The translations under genes and the position numbers were made by a program. The notes under the pieces were generated by a model. That model was not told the DNA's origin. It did no database searches and saw only the letters and a program-made list of their open reading frames with translations. From JADJOM01 sp963817435 (GTDB lineage Bacteria; Gemmatimonadota; Gemmatimonadetes; Gemmatimonadales; GWC2-71-9), in the NCBI GenBank assembly GCA_963817435.1, contig CAWFNY010000001.1, positions 1,860,001 to 1,924,000 of the forward strand: 64,000 nucleotides of DNA, given 5' to 3'. This document shows, piece after piece, positions 32,293 to 39,908 of this stretch. Positions within the stretch are counted from its first letter, which is position 1; every line of letters begins with the position of its first letter.

Positions 32293-33853
32293 CGCGCCTC
32301 GCCGTGAGCAGGGCGATCGGCAGGATCATCTCCTCCGGCGTCACGCCCCCGTGCAGAAAGGCGCCGCGATAGCGGGCCTGATACTCGCGGAGCTTGGTGG
32401 GATACACGAAGAAGCGGTCACCGGTGGCCAGCAGCATGCGGGTGCCCGGGGAGCGCGGGGGCAGCCCCCAGGCGACGAGGTCGTCCACCACGATTGCCGC
32501 GTCCCGGTCCTGGGCGCGGAGATCCTCGCCGAACTTGTAGCGCAGATTGGCGGTCGCATCGCGGCGGGCGTACACCGTCGCCGGGGTGTGGCAGTGGATC
32601 GAGCCATGGTCGGTCGTGAGCAGGACCGGCACGTTGCGGCGTTCTGCCTCGCGCAGCGCACCCCAGAGTGCCGAGCGCTCGAACCAGGTGCGGGTGAGGC
32701 TGCGGAGCGCCGGGGTGTCGCGAGCCACTTCGAACAGCGTGGAGTTCTCGGTCCGGCCGTGCGTGAGCTGGTCGATGAAGTTGAAGACCAGCGCGGTCAC
32801 CCCGTCCGCCGAGAGGTGGGCGGGCAACCGGGTGAGCAGCGCCTCGCCGTCGGCGGCGGTGAAGACCTTCTCATAGCGGACCGGCACGTGACGGCCGTAG
32901 TGCGAATGCAGCTGCGCCGTCAGCAGCTCGGCCTCGTGCGCGTTGAGGCTGGTCTCGTCCTGGTCGCGCCACCACTGCGGGTGGCGGGTCGAGAGGACGG
33001 CAGGCAGGAGCCCGCTGAAGATCGCGTTGCGGGCGAACGGCGTCGCCGTCGGCACGATCGAGAAGTAGTAGGACGTCTCGACATCGAAGCGGGAGCTGAT
33101 CAGCGGCCGGATGGCCTCCCACTGGTCCATGCGGAGACAGTCGACGACGACGAGCAGGGCCTTCCCGTGCTGACGCAGCGCGGGTTCCACGAACTCCGGC
33201 ACGATGTCCACGCTGAGCGGCGGCCGGTCGGCCCGGCTCCCCTTGAGCCAGCCCGGGTACTGCCGTTCGACGAATCCGGCGAAATCCTGCCGCAGGCTCT
33301 CCTGCAGCGTCCGGAGGGCCTCCGACAGACCGGGCTCATCCGCGAGTCCGAGGCGCACCTCCCACTCGGCCAGCTCGACGACGATCTCGGTCCAGTCGCG
33401 CCAGTTCATGTCGTGGTTGCGGCGGGCCTCGAGTTCGCGGAAGCGGGTCGCGAAGTCGCGCGAGAGCCGCTGCTGGCGGATCCGGTCGCCCTCGAGCAGC
33501 CGGGTGACAACCGACAGCACCTGCCGCGGATTCACCGGCTTGACCAGGTAGTCGGAGATCTCCGCGCCGATCGCATCCTTGAGGGTCGCGGGCTCCTCGC
33601 TCTTGGTCACCATTACCACCGGCATGGAGGCGTCGATGCTGCGGATGGCACGGAACAGCTCCAGGCCGCGGCGGCCGGGCATCTGTTCGTCGAGCAGGAC
33701 GACGCCGTAGGGCTGCCGCTGCAGCATGACCAGCGCGTCGTCGCCGTGGGCCGCCTTCTCGACGTGGAAGCCCTGCTCCTCGAGAAAGAGGATGTGCGAG
33801 CTGAGACTTTCGACCTCGTCGTCGACCCAGAGGATGCTGCGGGGGCGTGGCAT
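32285..33853 (-). CDS. PorX-like response regulator with PglZ/alkaline-phosphatase domain
   Basis: 522 residues. The receiver domain covers 1-120 (VDDE at 10-13, phosphoacceptor D55 in VVLLDEQMPG, TKSEE and LVKPVNP). A helical linker (about 125-200) precedes a PglZ-type alkaline phosphatase-like domain (about 230-515): KALLVVVDCLRMDQWEAIRPL (metal-binding Asp), NAIFSGLLP, FIDQLTH and LLTTDHGSIHCHTPATVY (metal-binding DH). This is the architecture of PorX, which in Bacteroidota controls type IX secretion and gliding with PorY. No other T9SS gene is in the window. It overlaps the MsbA-like gene, so here it is tied to glycan export. A TATCTT box sits 6 nt before its ATG. Confidence 0.88.
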   Translation of the reverse strand: MPRPRSILWVDDEVESLSSHILFLEEQGFHVEKAAHGDDALVMLQRQPYGVVLLDEQMPGRRGLELFRAIRSIDASMPVVMVTKSEEPATLKDAIGAEISDYLVKPVNPRQVLSVVTRLLEGDRIRQQRLSRDFATRFRELEARRNHDMNWRDWTEIVVELAEWEVRLGLADEPGLSEALRTLQESLRQDFAGFVERQYPGWLKGSRADRPPLSVDIVPEFVEPALRQHGKALLVVVDCLRMDQWEAIRPLISSRFDVETSYYFSIVPTATPFARNAIFSGLLPAVLSTRHPQWWRDQDETSLNAHEAELLTAQLHSHYGRHVPVRYEKVFTAADGEALLTRLPAHLSADGVTALVFNFIDQLTHGRTENSTLFEVARDTPALRSLTRTWFERSALWGALREAERRNVPVLLTTDHGSIHCHTPATVYARRDATANLRYKFGEDLRAQDRDAAIVVDDLVAWGLPPRSPGTRMLLATGDRFFVYPTKLREYQARYRGAFLHGGVTPEEMILPIALLTARRGG

Positions 33854-33859
33854 GCGGGT

Positions 33860-33865
33860 AAGATA
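33860..33865 (-). promoter_or_regulatory. Putative -10 box (TATCTT) of PorX-like gene
   Basis: On the minus strand TATCTT lies exactly 6 nt before ATG 33853 with no Shine-Dalgarno, the clearest leaderless-type start on this strand. Confidence 0.5.
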
Positions 33866-33948
33866 GACAGTCGTGAGTTGGAAGTCAGAAGTGCGGCATG
33901 CGGCACGTCGCCCGTCTCCACGCTCCTTACCTCCCGATCCTCCCGACT

Positions 33949-33954
33949 TACATT
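33949..33954 (+). promoter_or_regulatory. Putative -10 box (TACATT) of heptosyltransferase gene
   Basis: TACATT lies 6 nt before GTG 33961. TTACCT, a possible -35, is 16 nt upstream of it. No Shine-Dalgarno is present. Confidence 0.5.
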
Positions 33955-33960
33955 TGACGC

Positions 33961-34971
33961 GTGCCTTCCCCTCGCATCCTGCTGGTCCGGTTCAGCTCGC
34001 TCGGCGACGTGCTGCTCACCACGCCGCTCATCCGGGCCTTGCGGGCGCGGCATCCGGCCGCCACACTCTCCGCACTGACCAAGCAGAGCTGGGCGCCGCT
34101 GCTGTCCGCCAATCCGCATCTCGATGAGGTGATCGCGGTGGCACCCGGGCAATCGCTGGTCCCCCTGGCGCGGGCCCTGCGGGGCGCGCGCTTCACCCAC
34201 CTGCTGGATCTGCACGGCAGCGTGCGCACCCGAGTGCTGCGATTGCTGGTCCCGGGCGCCTGGAGCGGCTTCGATGCGAGGCGCCGCCCGCGACGGCACC
34301 TGATCCGGGAGCACCGCGACACCTATGCCGACCGGGTGCCGGTGGCCGAGCGCTATTTCGAGGCAGCGACCGCGCTCGACGTGCAGCCCGACGGAGCGCC
34401 GGCCGAGCTGTTCACGAGTCCCGCGGCGGAGGCCCGGGCCGAAGCCTGGCTGGCGCGGGTCGGATTCGACGACGAGGCGCCGCTGGTCGCCCTGATCCCG
34501 GGAGCGGCCCACGCCACGAAGCGGTGGCCGGTCCGGCACTGGCGCAGACTCGCGTCCGACCTGGTCCGTCGTGGCTACAACGTGACGGTCGTGGGCAGCA
34601 GTGGCGATCGCATCCTCGCCGCCGAGATTGCCACCTCGGCGGGACGGCGGGCCGCGAGCGCCGCGGGCGACCTGGATTTGCAGGCGAGCGGGGCCCTGCT
34701 CCGGCGCGCGCGCGCGGCGGTCAGCGGAGACACCGGACCGATGCACCTCGCCACCGCGGTCGGCACGACGGTCGTGGCGCTGTTCGGCCCAACCGTGGAG
34801 CAGTTCGGGTTCTTTCCCTACCGGGCCCGGGCGGCGGTGCTCGAACGGCCGCTGCCCTGCCGGCCCTGCAGCAGCAAGGGCAGCCCGCACTGCCCGCTGG
34901 GTCACCATCAGTGCATGGAGGACATCGTGCCGGAGGACGTCCTGTCCCGCCTGACGAGTTTCGGCCTGTGA
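33961..34971 (+). CDS. ADP-heptose:LPS heptosyltransferase-like (GT9)
   Basis: A 336-residue GT-B protein. The N-terminus RILLVRFSSLGDVLLTTPLIRALRARHP is the GT9 acceptor-side signature. The C-terminal half has ALIPGAAHATKRWPVRHWRRLASDL, VVGSSGDR, and AVSGDTGPMHLATAVGTTVVALFGPT, the donor-binding GDTGPMHLA motif of heptosyltransferases, followed by a cysteine-containing CRPCSSKGSPHCPLGHHQC stretch. It probably adds a heptose to lipopolysaccharide core. GTG start. Its stop codon overlaps (GTGA) the start of the small downstream protein. Confidence 0.9.
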   Translation: MPSPRILLVRFSSLGDVLLTTPLIRALRARHPAATLSALTKQSWAPLLSANPHLDEVIAVAPGQSLVPLARALRGARFTHLLDLHGSVRTRVLRLLVPGAWSGFDARRRPRRHLIREHRDTYADRVPVAERYFEAATALDVQPDGAPAELFTSPAAEARAEAWLARVGFDDEAPLVALIPGAAHATKRWPVRHWRRLASDLVRRGYNVTVVGSSGDRILAAEIATSAGRRAASAAGDLDLQASGALLRRARAAVSGDTGPMHLATAVGTTVVALFGPTVEQFGFFPYRARAAVLERPLPCRPCSSKGSPHCPLGHHQCMEDIVPEDVLSRLTSFGL

Positions 34972-35354
34972 CCGGGTGGGATCCCGCGGCGCTTGCGCTG
35001 GTCCAATTGCTCCCGCGCACCGGGCGCGGTCCCAGGCGTGAGGGGATCTACGCGCTGTGGCTCACGCTGCGGATCGCCCAGGATCTGCGCCTCGACCCGC
35101 CGCTCTCCGACCGCGCCGCGCGGCGCCGCCTCACCGCGCTCGACGCCCGCCTCTCCAGTCTCACGCTGCCACCACCGCTGCGCCGCGCGCTCACCGCGGC
35201 GCTGCTCCAGCTCAGGGAGGACGGCGCCGAGGCGGTTCCGGTTGTCCTGAGCACGCTCGTCGCCCCGGCCCGCGATTCCGCCGGCGCCGATGCCGGCGAA
35301 GCGATCCAGCATGCGGCCCGCGCCGCGCGCCAGGCGCCCAGCCCGTCCCGCTGA
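34968..35354 (+). CDS. Small uncharacterised protein following the heptosyltransferase gene
   Basis: 128 residues, starting GTG 34968 with a GTGA overlap on the heptosyltransferase stop; the same frame further upstream is a shadow. It is Arg/Ala/Leu-rich and mostly helical: WDPAALALVQLLPRTGRG, EGIYALWLTLRIAQDLRLD, LTALDARLSSLTLPPPLRRALTAALLQL. No membrane segment, signal peptide or known motif is visible. The tight coupling suggests real translation. I do not recognise the family. Confidence 0.55.
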   Translation: MTGWDPAALALVQLLPRTGRGPRREGIYALWLTLRIAQDLRLDPPLSDRAARRRLTALDARLSSLTLPPPLRRALTAALLQLREDGAEAVPVVLSTLVAPARDSAGADAGEAIQHAARAARQAPSPSR

Positions 35355-35368
35355 CGGTACCGTCCTCC

Positions 35369-35374
35369 TATCTT
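35369..35374 (+). promoter_or_regulatory. Putative -10 box (TATCTT) of DnaB-like ATPase gene
   Basis: TATCTT lies exactly 6 nt before ATG 35381 without a Shine-Dalgarno. It supports the start at 35381 over the longer upstream frame. Confidence 0.5.
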
Positions 35375-35380
35375 CTTCCC

Positions 35381-36262
35381 ATGCGTCCTCCGCGTCCCTC
35401 CGGCAACTCCGACCGCATCGCCTCGCCCGCCGAAGCCCTGGTCGCGCGCATCGATTCGCGCGCCGATGCCGGTGGGCCGGGCGACACGGTCGCGACCGGC
35501 TTCGGCTCGCTGGATCGCCTGCTCGGCGGCGGCATCCGCCGCCAGGATCTCGTGGTGCTCGCGGGGGACGTCGGCGCGGGGAAATCGTCCTTCGCGCTGG
35601 CCATCGCCCTCCGCAGCGCGGCTGGCGGAACGCCGGTGGTCTATCTGTCGGGCGAGATGTCGGAGGAGCGACTGATGGAGCGGGCGCTCGCACTGGAAGG
35701 GCGGGTCCCGGTGGATGCGCTCAGAGGTGGCGAACTGGACGACGTGAGCCGGTCCGCCGTCGGGGCCGCGGCGCTTCGGCTGCGCGACCTGCCCCTGATC
35801 ATCCGCCCGCTCCTGGGTGAACGGTTCGAGGAGGTGGGAGCCGCGCTCGACACCGTGCCGCGGCGCGGGCTGCTGGTGCTCGACGACCTGCAGATGACCG
35901 CCAGCCCGCTGCCGCAGGCGGTCGGGGACGAACGCGCCGCCGCGACGATTCGCGCGCTCAAGAGCGTGGCCCTCGAGCGGGACGTGGCGATCCTCGCGCT
36001 GGCGCAACTGCCCAAGCATCGCGCGGGGCGCCGAGACCCGCGGCCCACCCTGGACGATCTGGGCGGCCAGGGTGTCGTCAAGCAGGTCGCCGACGTGGTG
36101 CTCGCGATCTATCGGGAGGAGATGTACCGGCCCGCGCACGGGGTGGAAGGCGCGGTGGAACTGATCATCGGCAAGAACCGCAACGGCCCGACCGGATACC
36201 TGGACCTCTATTTCTACCGGAACTGGCTTCGCTTCGAGGACATGCTGGATCCGGATCGCTGA
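35381..36262 (+). CDS. DnaB-like RecA-fold ATPase lacking the N-terminal DnaB domain
   Basis: About 293 residues, roughly the C-terminal helicase half of DnaB. Walker A is VVLAGDVGAGKSSFALAIAL, followed by VVYLSGEMSEERLMERALALEG (the DnaB H1a/E region), Walker B LLVLDDLQMTA, ILALAQLPKHRAGRRDPRPTLDDLGGQG (arginine-finger/H4 region) and VELIIGKNRNGPTGYLDLYF. It lacks the primase-interacting N-terminal domain, so it is not the main replicative helicase. Stand-alone DnaB-C/KaiC-like ATPases occur in several phyla with unknown role. The start follows a -10-like box. Its stop codon directly abuts the stop of the opposing lipoprotein gene. Confidence 0.82.
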   Translation: MRPPRPSGNSDRIASPAEALVARIDSRADAGGPGDTVATGFGSLDRLLGGGIRRQDLVVLAGDVGAGKSSFALAIALRSAAGGTPVVYLSGEMSEERLMERALALEGRVPVDALRGGELDDVSRSAVGAAALRLRDLPLIIRPLLGERFEEVGAALDTVPRRGLLVLDDLQMTASPLPQAVGDERAAATIRALKSVALERDVAILALAQLPKHRAGRRDPRPTLDDLGGQGVVKQVADVVLAIYREEMYRPAHGVEGAVELIIGKNRNGPTGYLDLYFYRNWLRFEDMLDPDR

Positions 36263-36637
36263 CTACTTCGTCTTCGCCCCCGCAATGTCCACGAAGGACC
36301 CCGCCGCCCCGTCCGCCTTGCGAATCGTCACCCAGATCGACGGCCCATCCTGCTCCGCATAGAGCGTCACCGCACCGTCAGGCGATGGGGTGTCGCTGAT
36401 CAGGCGCCACGGCGGCTTGCCCAGCAGGTTGCGGTAGTACGCCAGCATCGGCTCGGGAGCGAGGTCGCTCTTGAACCGGAATTTGAGCGCATCCTCCCCG
36501 CCCTCCCGCGAGATGATCTCCGCGCTTGGAGGGAGCGGAAAATGGGGCAGGGTTTCGCCCACCTGGGCCTGCTTCTTGGGCGGTTCGGCACAGGCCATGA
36601 AGCCGAGCCCGAGGACAACCAGTATGATGCGGCGCAT
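36263..36637 (-). CDS. Small lipoprotein
   Basis: 124 residues. Signal peptide MRRIILVVLGLGFMAC with lipobox GFMAC gives a short lipoprotein anchored at Cys16. The mature part is alpha/beta with GEDALKFRFKSDLAPEPMLAYYRNLLGKPPWRLIS and a second strand block TLYAEQDGPSIWVTIRK; such small domains are common in envelope lipoproteins. The function is unknown. It is convergent with the DnaB-like gene with zero spacing. A TAATCT box 9 nt upstream of ATG 36637 could be its promoter. Confidence 0.72.
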   Translation of the reverse strand: MRRIILVVLGLGFMACAEPPKKQAQVGETLPHFPLPPSAEIISREGGEDALKFRFKSDLAPEPMLAYYRNLLGKPPWRLISDTPSPDGAVTLYAEQDGPSIWVTIRKADGAAGSFVDIAGAKTK

Positions 36638-36646
36638 AGGGCGGGG

Positions 36647-36652
36647 AGATTA
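36647..36652 (-). promoter_or_regulatory. Putative -10 box (TAATCT) of small lipoprotein gene
   Basis: TAATCT on the minus strand lies 9 nt before ATG 36637, with C-rich sequence and no Shine-Dalgarno between. Confidence 0.35.
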
Positions 36653-36766
36653 GCGGGATGGCGGGAGACGGGTCAAGAGAGCGGCCGGCGTCAGGAGCCG
36701 ATGGCGCCGCGACCAGAACCCGCGATGATGCGGGCCGGGCGAATGGCCAACGGCTTTGCCACCCTG

Positions 36767-36772
36767 TATCTT
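36767..36772 (+). promoter_or_regulatory. Putative -10 box (TATCTT) of yebC-ruv operon
   Basis: TATCTT lies 28 nt before ATG 36801. Unlike the leaderless starts, this leaves a leader of about 22 nt, which contains GGAG 6 nt before the ATG. Confidence 0.4.
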
Positions 36773-36800
36773 CCAGCCCGATCTCTGCGTGGAGTGCGTC

Positions 36801-37550
36801 ATGGCCGGGCACAGCAAGTGGAAGCAGATCAAGCGCAAGAAGGCGATCACCGACGCGAAGCGCGGCGCCTCGTGGACCAAGGTGATCCGGGAAATCACGG
36901 TCGCGGCCAAGGCCGGCGGCGGCGATCCTGGGGGCAACCCGCGCCTGCGCACCGCGATCGACGCCGCCAAGGCCGTGAACATGCCGGCCGACAACATCGA
37001 GCGCGCGGTCAAGAAGGGCACCGGCGAGCTCGAGGGGACCGTCTACGAAGAAGTGATGTACGAAGGGTACGGACCGGGCGGCGCCGCGATCATCATCGAG
37101 GCGACCAGCGACAACCCGACCCGGACCGTCGCCGATGTGCGCTTCGTCTTCAGCCGCAATGGGGGCAACCTCGGTTCGACCAACTCGGTCGCGTGGATGT
37201 TCGACCGCAAGGGCCAGATCTTCCTCGACGCCAACCGGTACCCGGAGGACTCGACTCTCGAAGCGGCGCTGGAGGCGGGCGCGGAAGATTTCGCGCGAGA
37301 CGGCGAGCAGTACGTGATTTCGACGACGGTCCCGACCTTCCACGCGGTGCAGGACGCTCTCATTGCCCGGAAGCTCGAGATCGAATCGGCGGAGATCGCG
37401 ATGGTGCCGAAGACCTCCGTCAAGGTCGAGGGCAAGCAGGCCGAGCAGATGATCAGGCTGCTCGAGGCGCTCGAGGAGCTGGACGACGTCTCGAAGGTCT
37501 TCTCCAATTTCGACATCGACGCGAGCGACCTGGCCGAGGCGTCGCACTGA
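36801..37550 (+). CDS. yebC: YebC/PmpR-family protein (TACO1-like)
   Basis: 249 residues. Signature N-terminus MAGHSKWKQIKRKKAITDAKRG, RTAIDAAKAVNMPADNIERAVKKGTG, and YEGYGPGGAAIIIEATSDNPTRTVADVRFVFSRNGGNLG. These identify the YebC family, which acts on translation of proline-rich stretches at the ribosome and has also been described as a DNA-binding regulator. GGAG lies 6 nt upstream of ATG 36801, which decides the start; in-frame sequence upstream is not coding. It heads the yebC-ruvC-ruvA-ruvB order seen in many bacteria. Confidence 0.95.
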   Translation: MAGHSKWKQIKRKKAITDAKRGASWTKVIREITVAAKAGGGDPGGNPRLRTAIDAAKAVNMPADNIERAVKKGTGELEGTVYEEVMYEGYGPGGAAIIIEATSDNPTRTVADVRFVFSRNGGNLGSTNSVAWMFDRKGQIFLDANRYPEDSTLEAALEAGAEDFARDGEQYVISTTVPTFHAVQDALIARKLEIESAEIAMVPKTSVKVEGKQAEQMIRLLEALEELDDVSKVFSNFDIDASDLAEASH

Positions 37551-37563
37551 CCGGGTCGGGCCG

Positions 37564-38040
37564 GTGAGGGTGCTGGGGATCGACCCGGGCACCGCGGCCA
37601 CCGGGTATGGAGTGGTGGAGACGGGGGAGCGGGGACTTTTCCGGCTGGTCGAATGCGGCGTCATCCGCACCACGCCCCGCGCGCAGCTCGCCGTACGGCT
37701 CAGGCAGGTCTACGAGGAAGTCGCGGGACTGCTCGCCCGGCACCAACCGGATGTGCTCGCCGTCGAGGAAGCCTTCCACGCCAAGAACGTGCGGACCACG
37801 CTGGTGCTCGGCCAGGCCCGCGGCGTCATCCTGCTCGCCGGCGCGCAGGCGGGCACGGCCATCGCGGAGTACTCGCCCGCGACGATCAAGAAGACGGTGA
37901 CCGGGAAGGGCGCCGCACTCAAGCCGCAGGTGGGATTCATGGTGGCGCAGCTGCTCCGGCTCACAACCCCGCCTCAGCCCGCTGACGCGGCCGACGGCGT
38001 CGCAGTGGCGCTGACCCATCTGATCCGGGGCCGGCGGTGA
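37564..38040 (+). CDS. ruvC: Holliday junction endonuclease RuvC
   Basis: 158 residues. Catalytic acid motifs are visible: IDPGTAATGYGVV (Asp7), VLAVEEAFHAKNVRTTLVLGQARG (Glu), and the C-terminal DAADGVAVALTH (Asp pair). It cleaves Holliday junctions symmetrically in a complex with RuvAB. GTG start, 13 nt after yebC; its stop overlaps ruvA by GTGA. Confidence 0.95.
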   Translation: MRVLGIDPGTAATGYGVVETGERGLFRLVECGVIRTTPRAQLAVRLRQVYEEVAGLLARHQPDVLAVEEAFHAKNVRTTLVLGQARGVILLAGAQAGTAIAEYSPATIKKTVTGKGAALKPQVGFMVAQLLRLTTPPQPADAADGVAVALTHLIRGRR

Positions 38041-38621
38041 TCGCGCTCGTCACCGGCACGCTGCGGGAGCGCGACGGAGACGCGGTCCTCATCGAGACCG
38101 CCGGCGGCGTGGGCTATGAGGTCACGGTCCCCCTCGGCGTCCTCGAGCGGCTGCCGGCGGCGGGAAACCGGGTGAGCCTGTACACCGAGCTGGTGATCCG
38201 GGAGGACAGCTGGTCGCTCTACGGATTCGACCGTTCGGCGGAACGGACGGTATTCCAGCGACTGCTCTCGGCGACGGGGTTCGGACCCAAGCTGGCGATG
38301 GCACTGCTCTCGACCCTGGGCCCGGAGCGCGCGGTTCGCAGCATTCAGTCCCGCGACATCGCGGCCCTGGCGACGGTGAACGGGATTGGACGGAAGAAGG
38401 CGGAGAAGCTGGTCGTCGAACTGGCCGACCGTTTCAAGGAGGTCCCGCTCGACCTCCCGCCCGCCGGCCCGCGGCCTGGCGAGGAAGCCATGCAGGCGCT
38501 CATCCGCCTCGGTTACCCGGCTCCCGCCGCCGAGGAGGCGGTGCGCGCCGTGGTCGCGGAGGGCACCACCGAGACCGCGAAAGTGATCCGCGAGGCGCTG
38601 CAGCGTCTCGCCCGTTCGTAG
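38037..38621 (+). CDS. ruvA: Holliday junction helicase subunit RuvA
   Basis: 194 residues. Domain I is an OB fold (MIALVTGTLRERDGDAVLIE, GGVGYEVTVPL, YTELVIREDSWSLYGF). Domain II carries helix-hairpin-helix motifs (LLSATGFGPKLAMALLS and LATVNGIGRKKAEKLVVEL). Domain III, which contacts RuvB, is at the C-terminus (EAMQALIRLGYPAPAAEEAV). RuvA tetramers bind four-way junctions and load RuvB. It starts with GTG inside the ruvC stop. Confidence 0.95.
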   Translation: MIALVTGTLRERDGDAVLIETAGGVGYEVTVPLGVLERLPAAGNRVSLYTELVIREDSWSLYGFDRSAERTVFQRLLSATGFGPKLAMALLSTLGPERAVRSIQSRDIAALATVNGIGRKKAEKLVVELADRFKEVPLDLPPAGPRPGEEAMQALIRLGYPAPAAEEAVRAVVAEGTTETAKVIREALQRLARS

Positions 38622-38628
38622 TTGGCAG

Positions 38629-38650
38629 GGGCGACCCGTGAGGTCGCCCG
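38629..38650. repeat. GGGGCGACC-type short hairpin between ruvA and the zinc-ribbon gene
   Basis: GGGCGACC (38630-38637) pairs with GGTCGCCC (38643-38650) across a 5-nt loop, 8 nt after the ruvA stop. There is no T-run, so it is unlikely to terminate. Sequences of this GGGGCGACCC...GGTCGCCC form are commonly dispersed in bacterial genomes; a repeat remnant is likely. Confidence 0.45.
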
Positions 38651-38668
38651 CATCCCCGGAGCAACATC

Positions 38669-38845
38669 ATGACCGTTCCCGCGACGACCGCCGAGTGGAT
38701 CTGCACCCGATGCGGCAGCACCAACCGCATCCTTGTCGCCCGCGGCACCGAACATACGATGGACCGCTGCGTGCACTGCCGGGCCAGGCACAACATCGAG
38801 CCGGGCCAGCGCCCGGTGCGCTGGGACGCCCGGCTGAAGGACTGA
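38669..38845 (+). CDS. 58-residue zinc-ribbon protein between ruvA and ruvB
   Basis: A small complete frame, ATG 38669 to TGA 38845, coding for 58 residues. It begins MTVPATTAEWICTRCGS and has two metal-binding pairs, CTRC at 12-15 and CVHC at 34-37. These are separated by a basic linker, as in rubredoxin-like or zinc-ribbon domains, followed by a basic tail ending RWDARLKD. There is a GGAGCAAC stretch 7-13 nt upstream. It lies inside the ruv operon, 47 nt after ruvA and 34 nt before ruvB, on the same strand. No function is known; a nucleic-acid-binding role is an inference from the fold and position. Confidence 0.65.
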   Translation: MTVPATTAEWICTRCGSTNRILVARGTEHTMDRCVHCRARHNIEPGQRPVRWDARLKD

Positions 38846-38879
38846 GCGTACGCCCGCACTGCCATGCGGGCCGACTCCC

Positions 38880-39908
38880 ATGACCCGCCTCCAGATCACC
38901 ACTCCCGACTCGCTCCCGGAAGAGACCGGCGCCGAAGCTGCGTTGCGCCCCGGCCGGCTCGAAGAATTCGTGGGTCAGGCACAGGTAAAGGCCTCGCTCA
39001 GGATCGCGATCGACGCGGCCAGGGGACGGGGCGAACAACTCGACCACCTGCTCTTCTTCGGGCCCCCGGGCCTCGGCAAGACCACGCTCGCAATGCTGCT
39101 GGCCAGGGAGATGGGAGTGCAGCTTCGCACCACCTCCGGGCCGGTCCTGGAAAAGCCGGGCGACCTGGTCAGCATCCTGACGACGCTGCAGCCCGGCGAC
39201 ATCCTCTTCATCGATGAGATCCACCGGCTCCGCCCGGTGCTGGAGGAGTTCCTCTATCCCGCGATGGAGGATTATCGGGTGGACGTGCGCATCGCCGACG
39301 GACCGAACGCGCAGACCATTCCGATGGCGATCGAGCGCTTCACTCTGATCGGTGCCACGACGCGATTCGGGCTGCTGACGCCGCCGATGCGCGCCCGCTT
39401 CGGCATGGTCGAACGGCTGCACTTCTATTCGCCGGAGGATCTCCGCGTCATCGTCGCCCGGTCGGCCGGCATCATCGGGGTACCCGCGGACGAGGAAGGC
39501 ACGATGGAGATCGCCCGCCGCAGCCGCGGCACGCCGCGCGTGGCGAACCGGCTGCTGCGCCGGGTCCGGGACTTTGCGCAGGTGAAATCGGACGGCACCA
39601 TCACCGGCCCGCTCGCGCGGGAGGCGCTGTCCCGGCTGAACGTCGATGAGTTCGGCCTCGACGACATGGACGCGCGGATCCTCACCACGATCATCGAGAA
39701 GTTCGGCGGCGGCCCGGTCGGGCTCAACACCGTGGCGGTCGCCGTCGGCGAAGACAGCGACACGGTGGAGGAGGTCTACGAGCCCTATCTGATCCAGCAG
39801 GGCTTCCTCGAGCGCACCCCCCGCGGCCGCGTCGCCACCCCGCTGGCGTATCAGCGATTCGGATTCACGCCACCTCCCGGCGCGCAGTCCTCGATCTTTG
39901 ACCGCTGA
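38880..39908 (+). CDS. ruvB: Holliday junction branch-migration ATPase RuvB
   Basis: 342 residues, AAA+ motor of branch migration. N-terminal ALRPGRLEEFVGQAQVKASL, Walker A GPPGLGKTTLA, Walker B ILFIDEIHRL, sensor I GATTRFGLL, arginine finger region MRARFG, and the winged-helix C-terminus (GGPVGLNTVAVAVGEDSDTVEEVYEPYLIQQGF). Hexamers flank the RuvA core. Its stop overlaps the TTG start of queA. Confidence 0.96.
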   Translation: MTRLQITTPDSLPEETGAEAALRPGRLEEFVGQAQVKASLRIAIDAARGRGEQLDHLLFFGPPGLGKTTLAMLLAREMGVQLRTTSGPVLEKPGDLVSILTTLQPGDILFIDEIHRLRPVLEEFLYPAMEDYRVDVRIADGPNAQTIPMAIERFTLIGATTRFGLLTPPMRARFGMVERLHFYSPEDLRVIVARSAGIIGVPADEEGTMEIARRSRGTPRVANRLLRRVRDFAQVKSDGTITGPLAREALSRLNVDEFGLDDMDARILTTIIEKFGGGPVGLNTVAVAVGEDSDTVEEVYEPYLIQQGFLERTPRGRVATPLAYQRFGFTPPPGAQSSIFDR

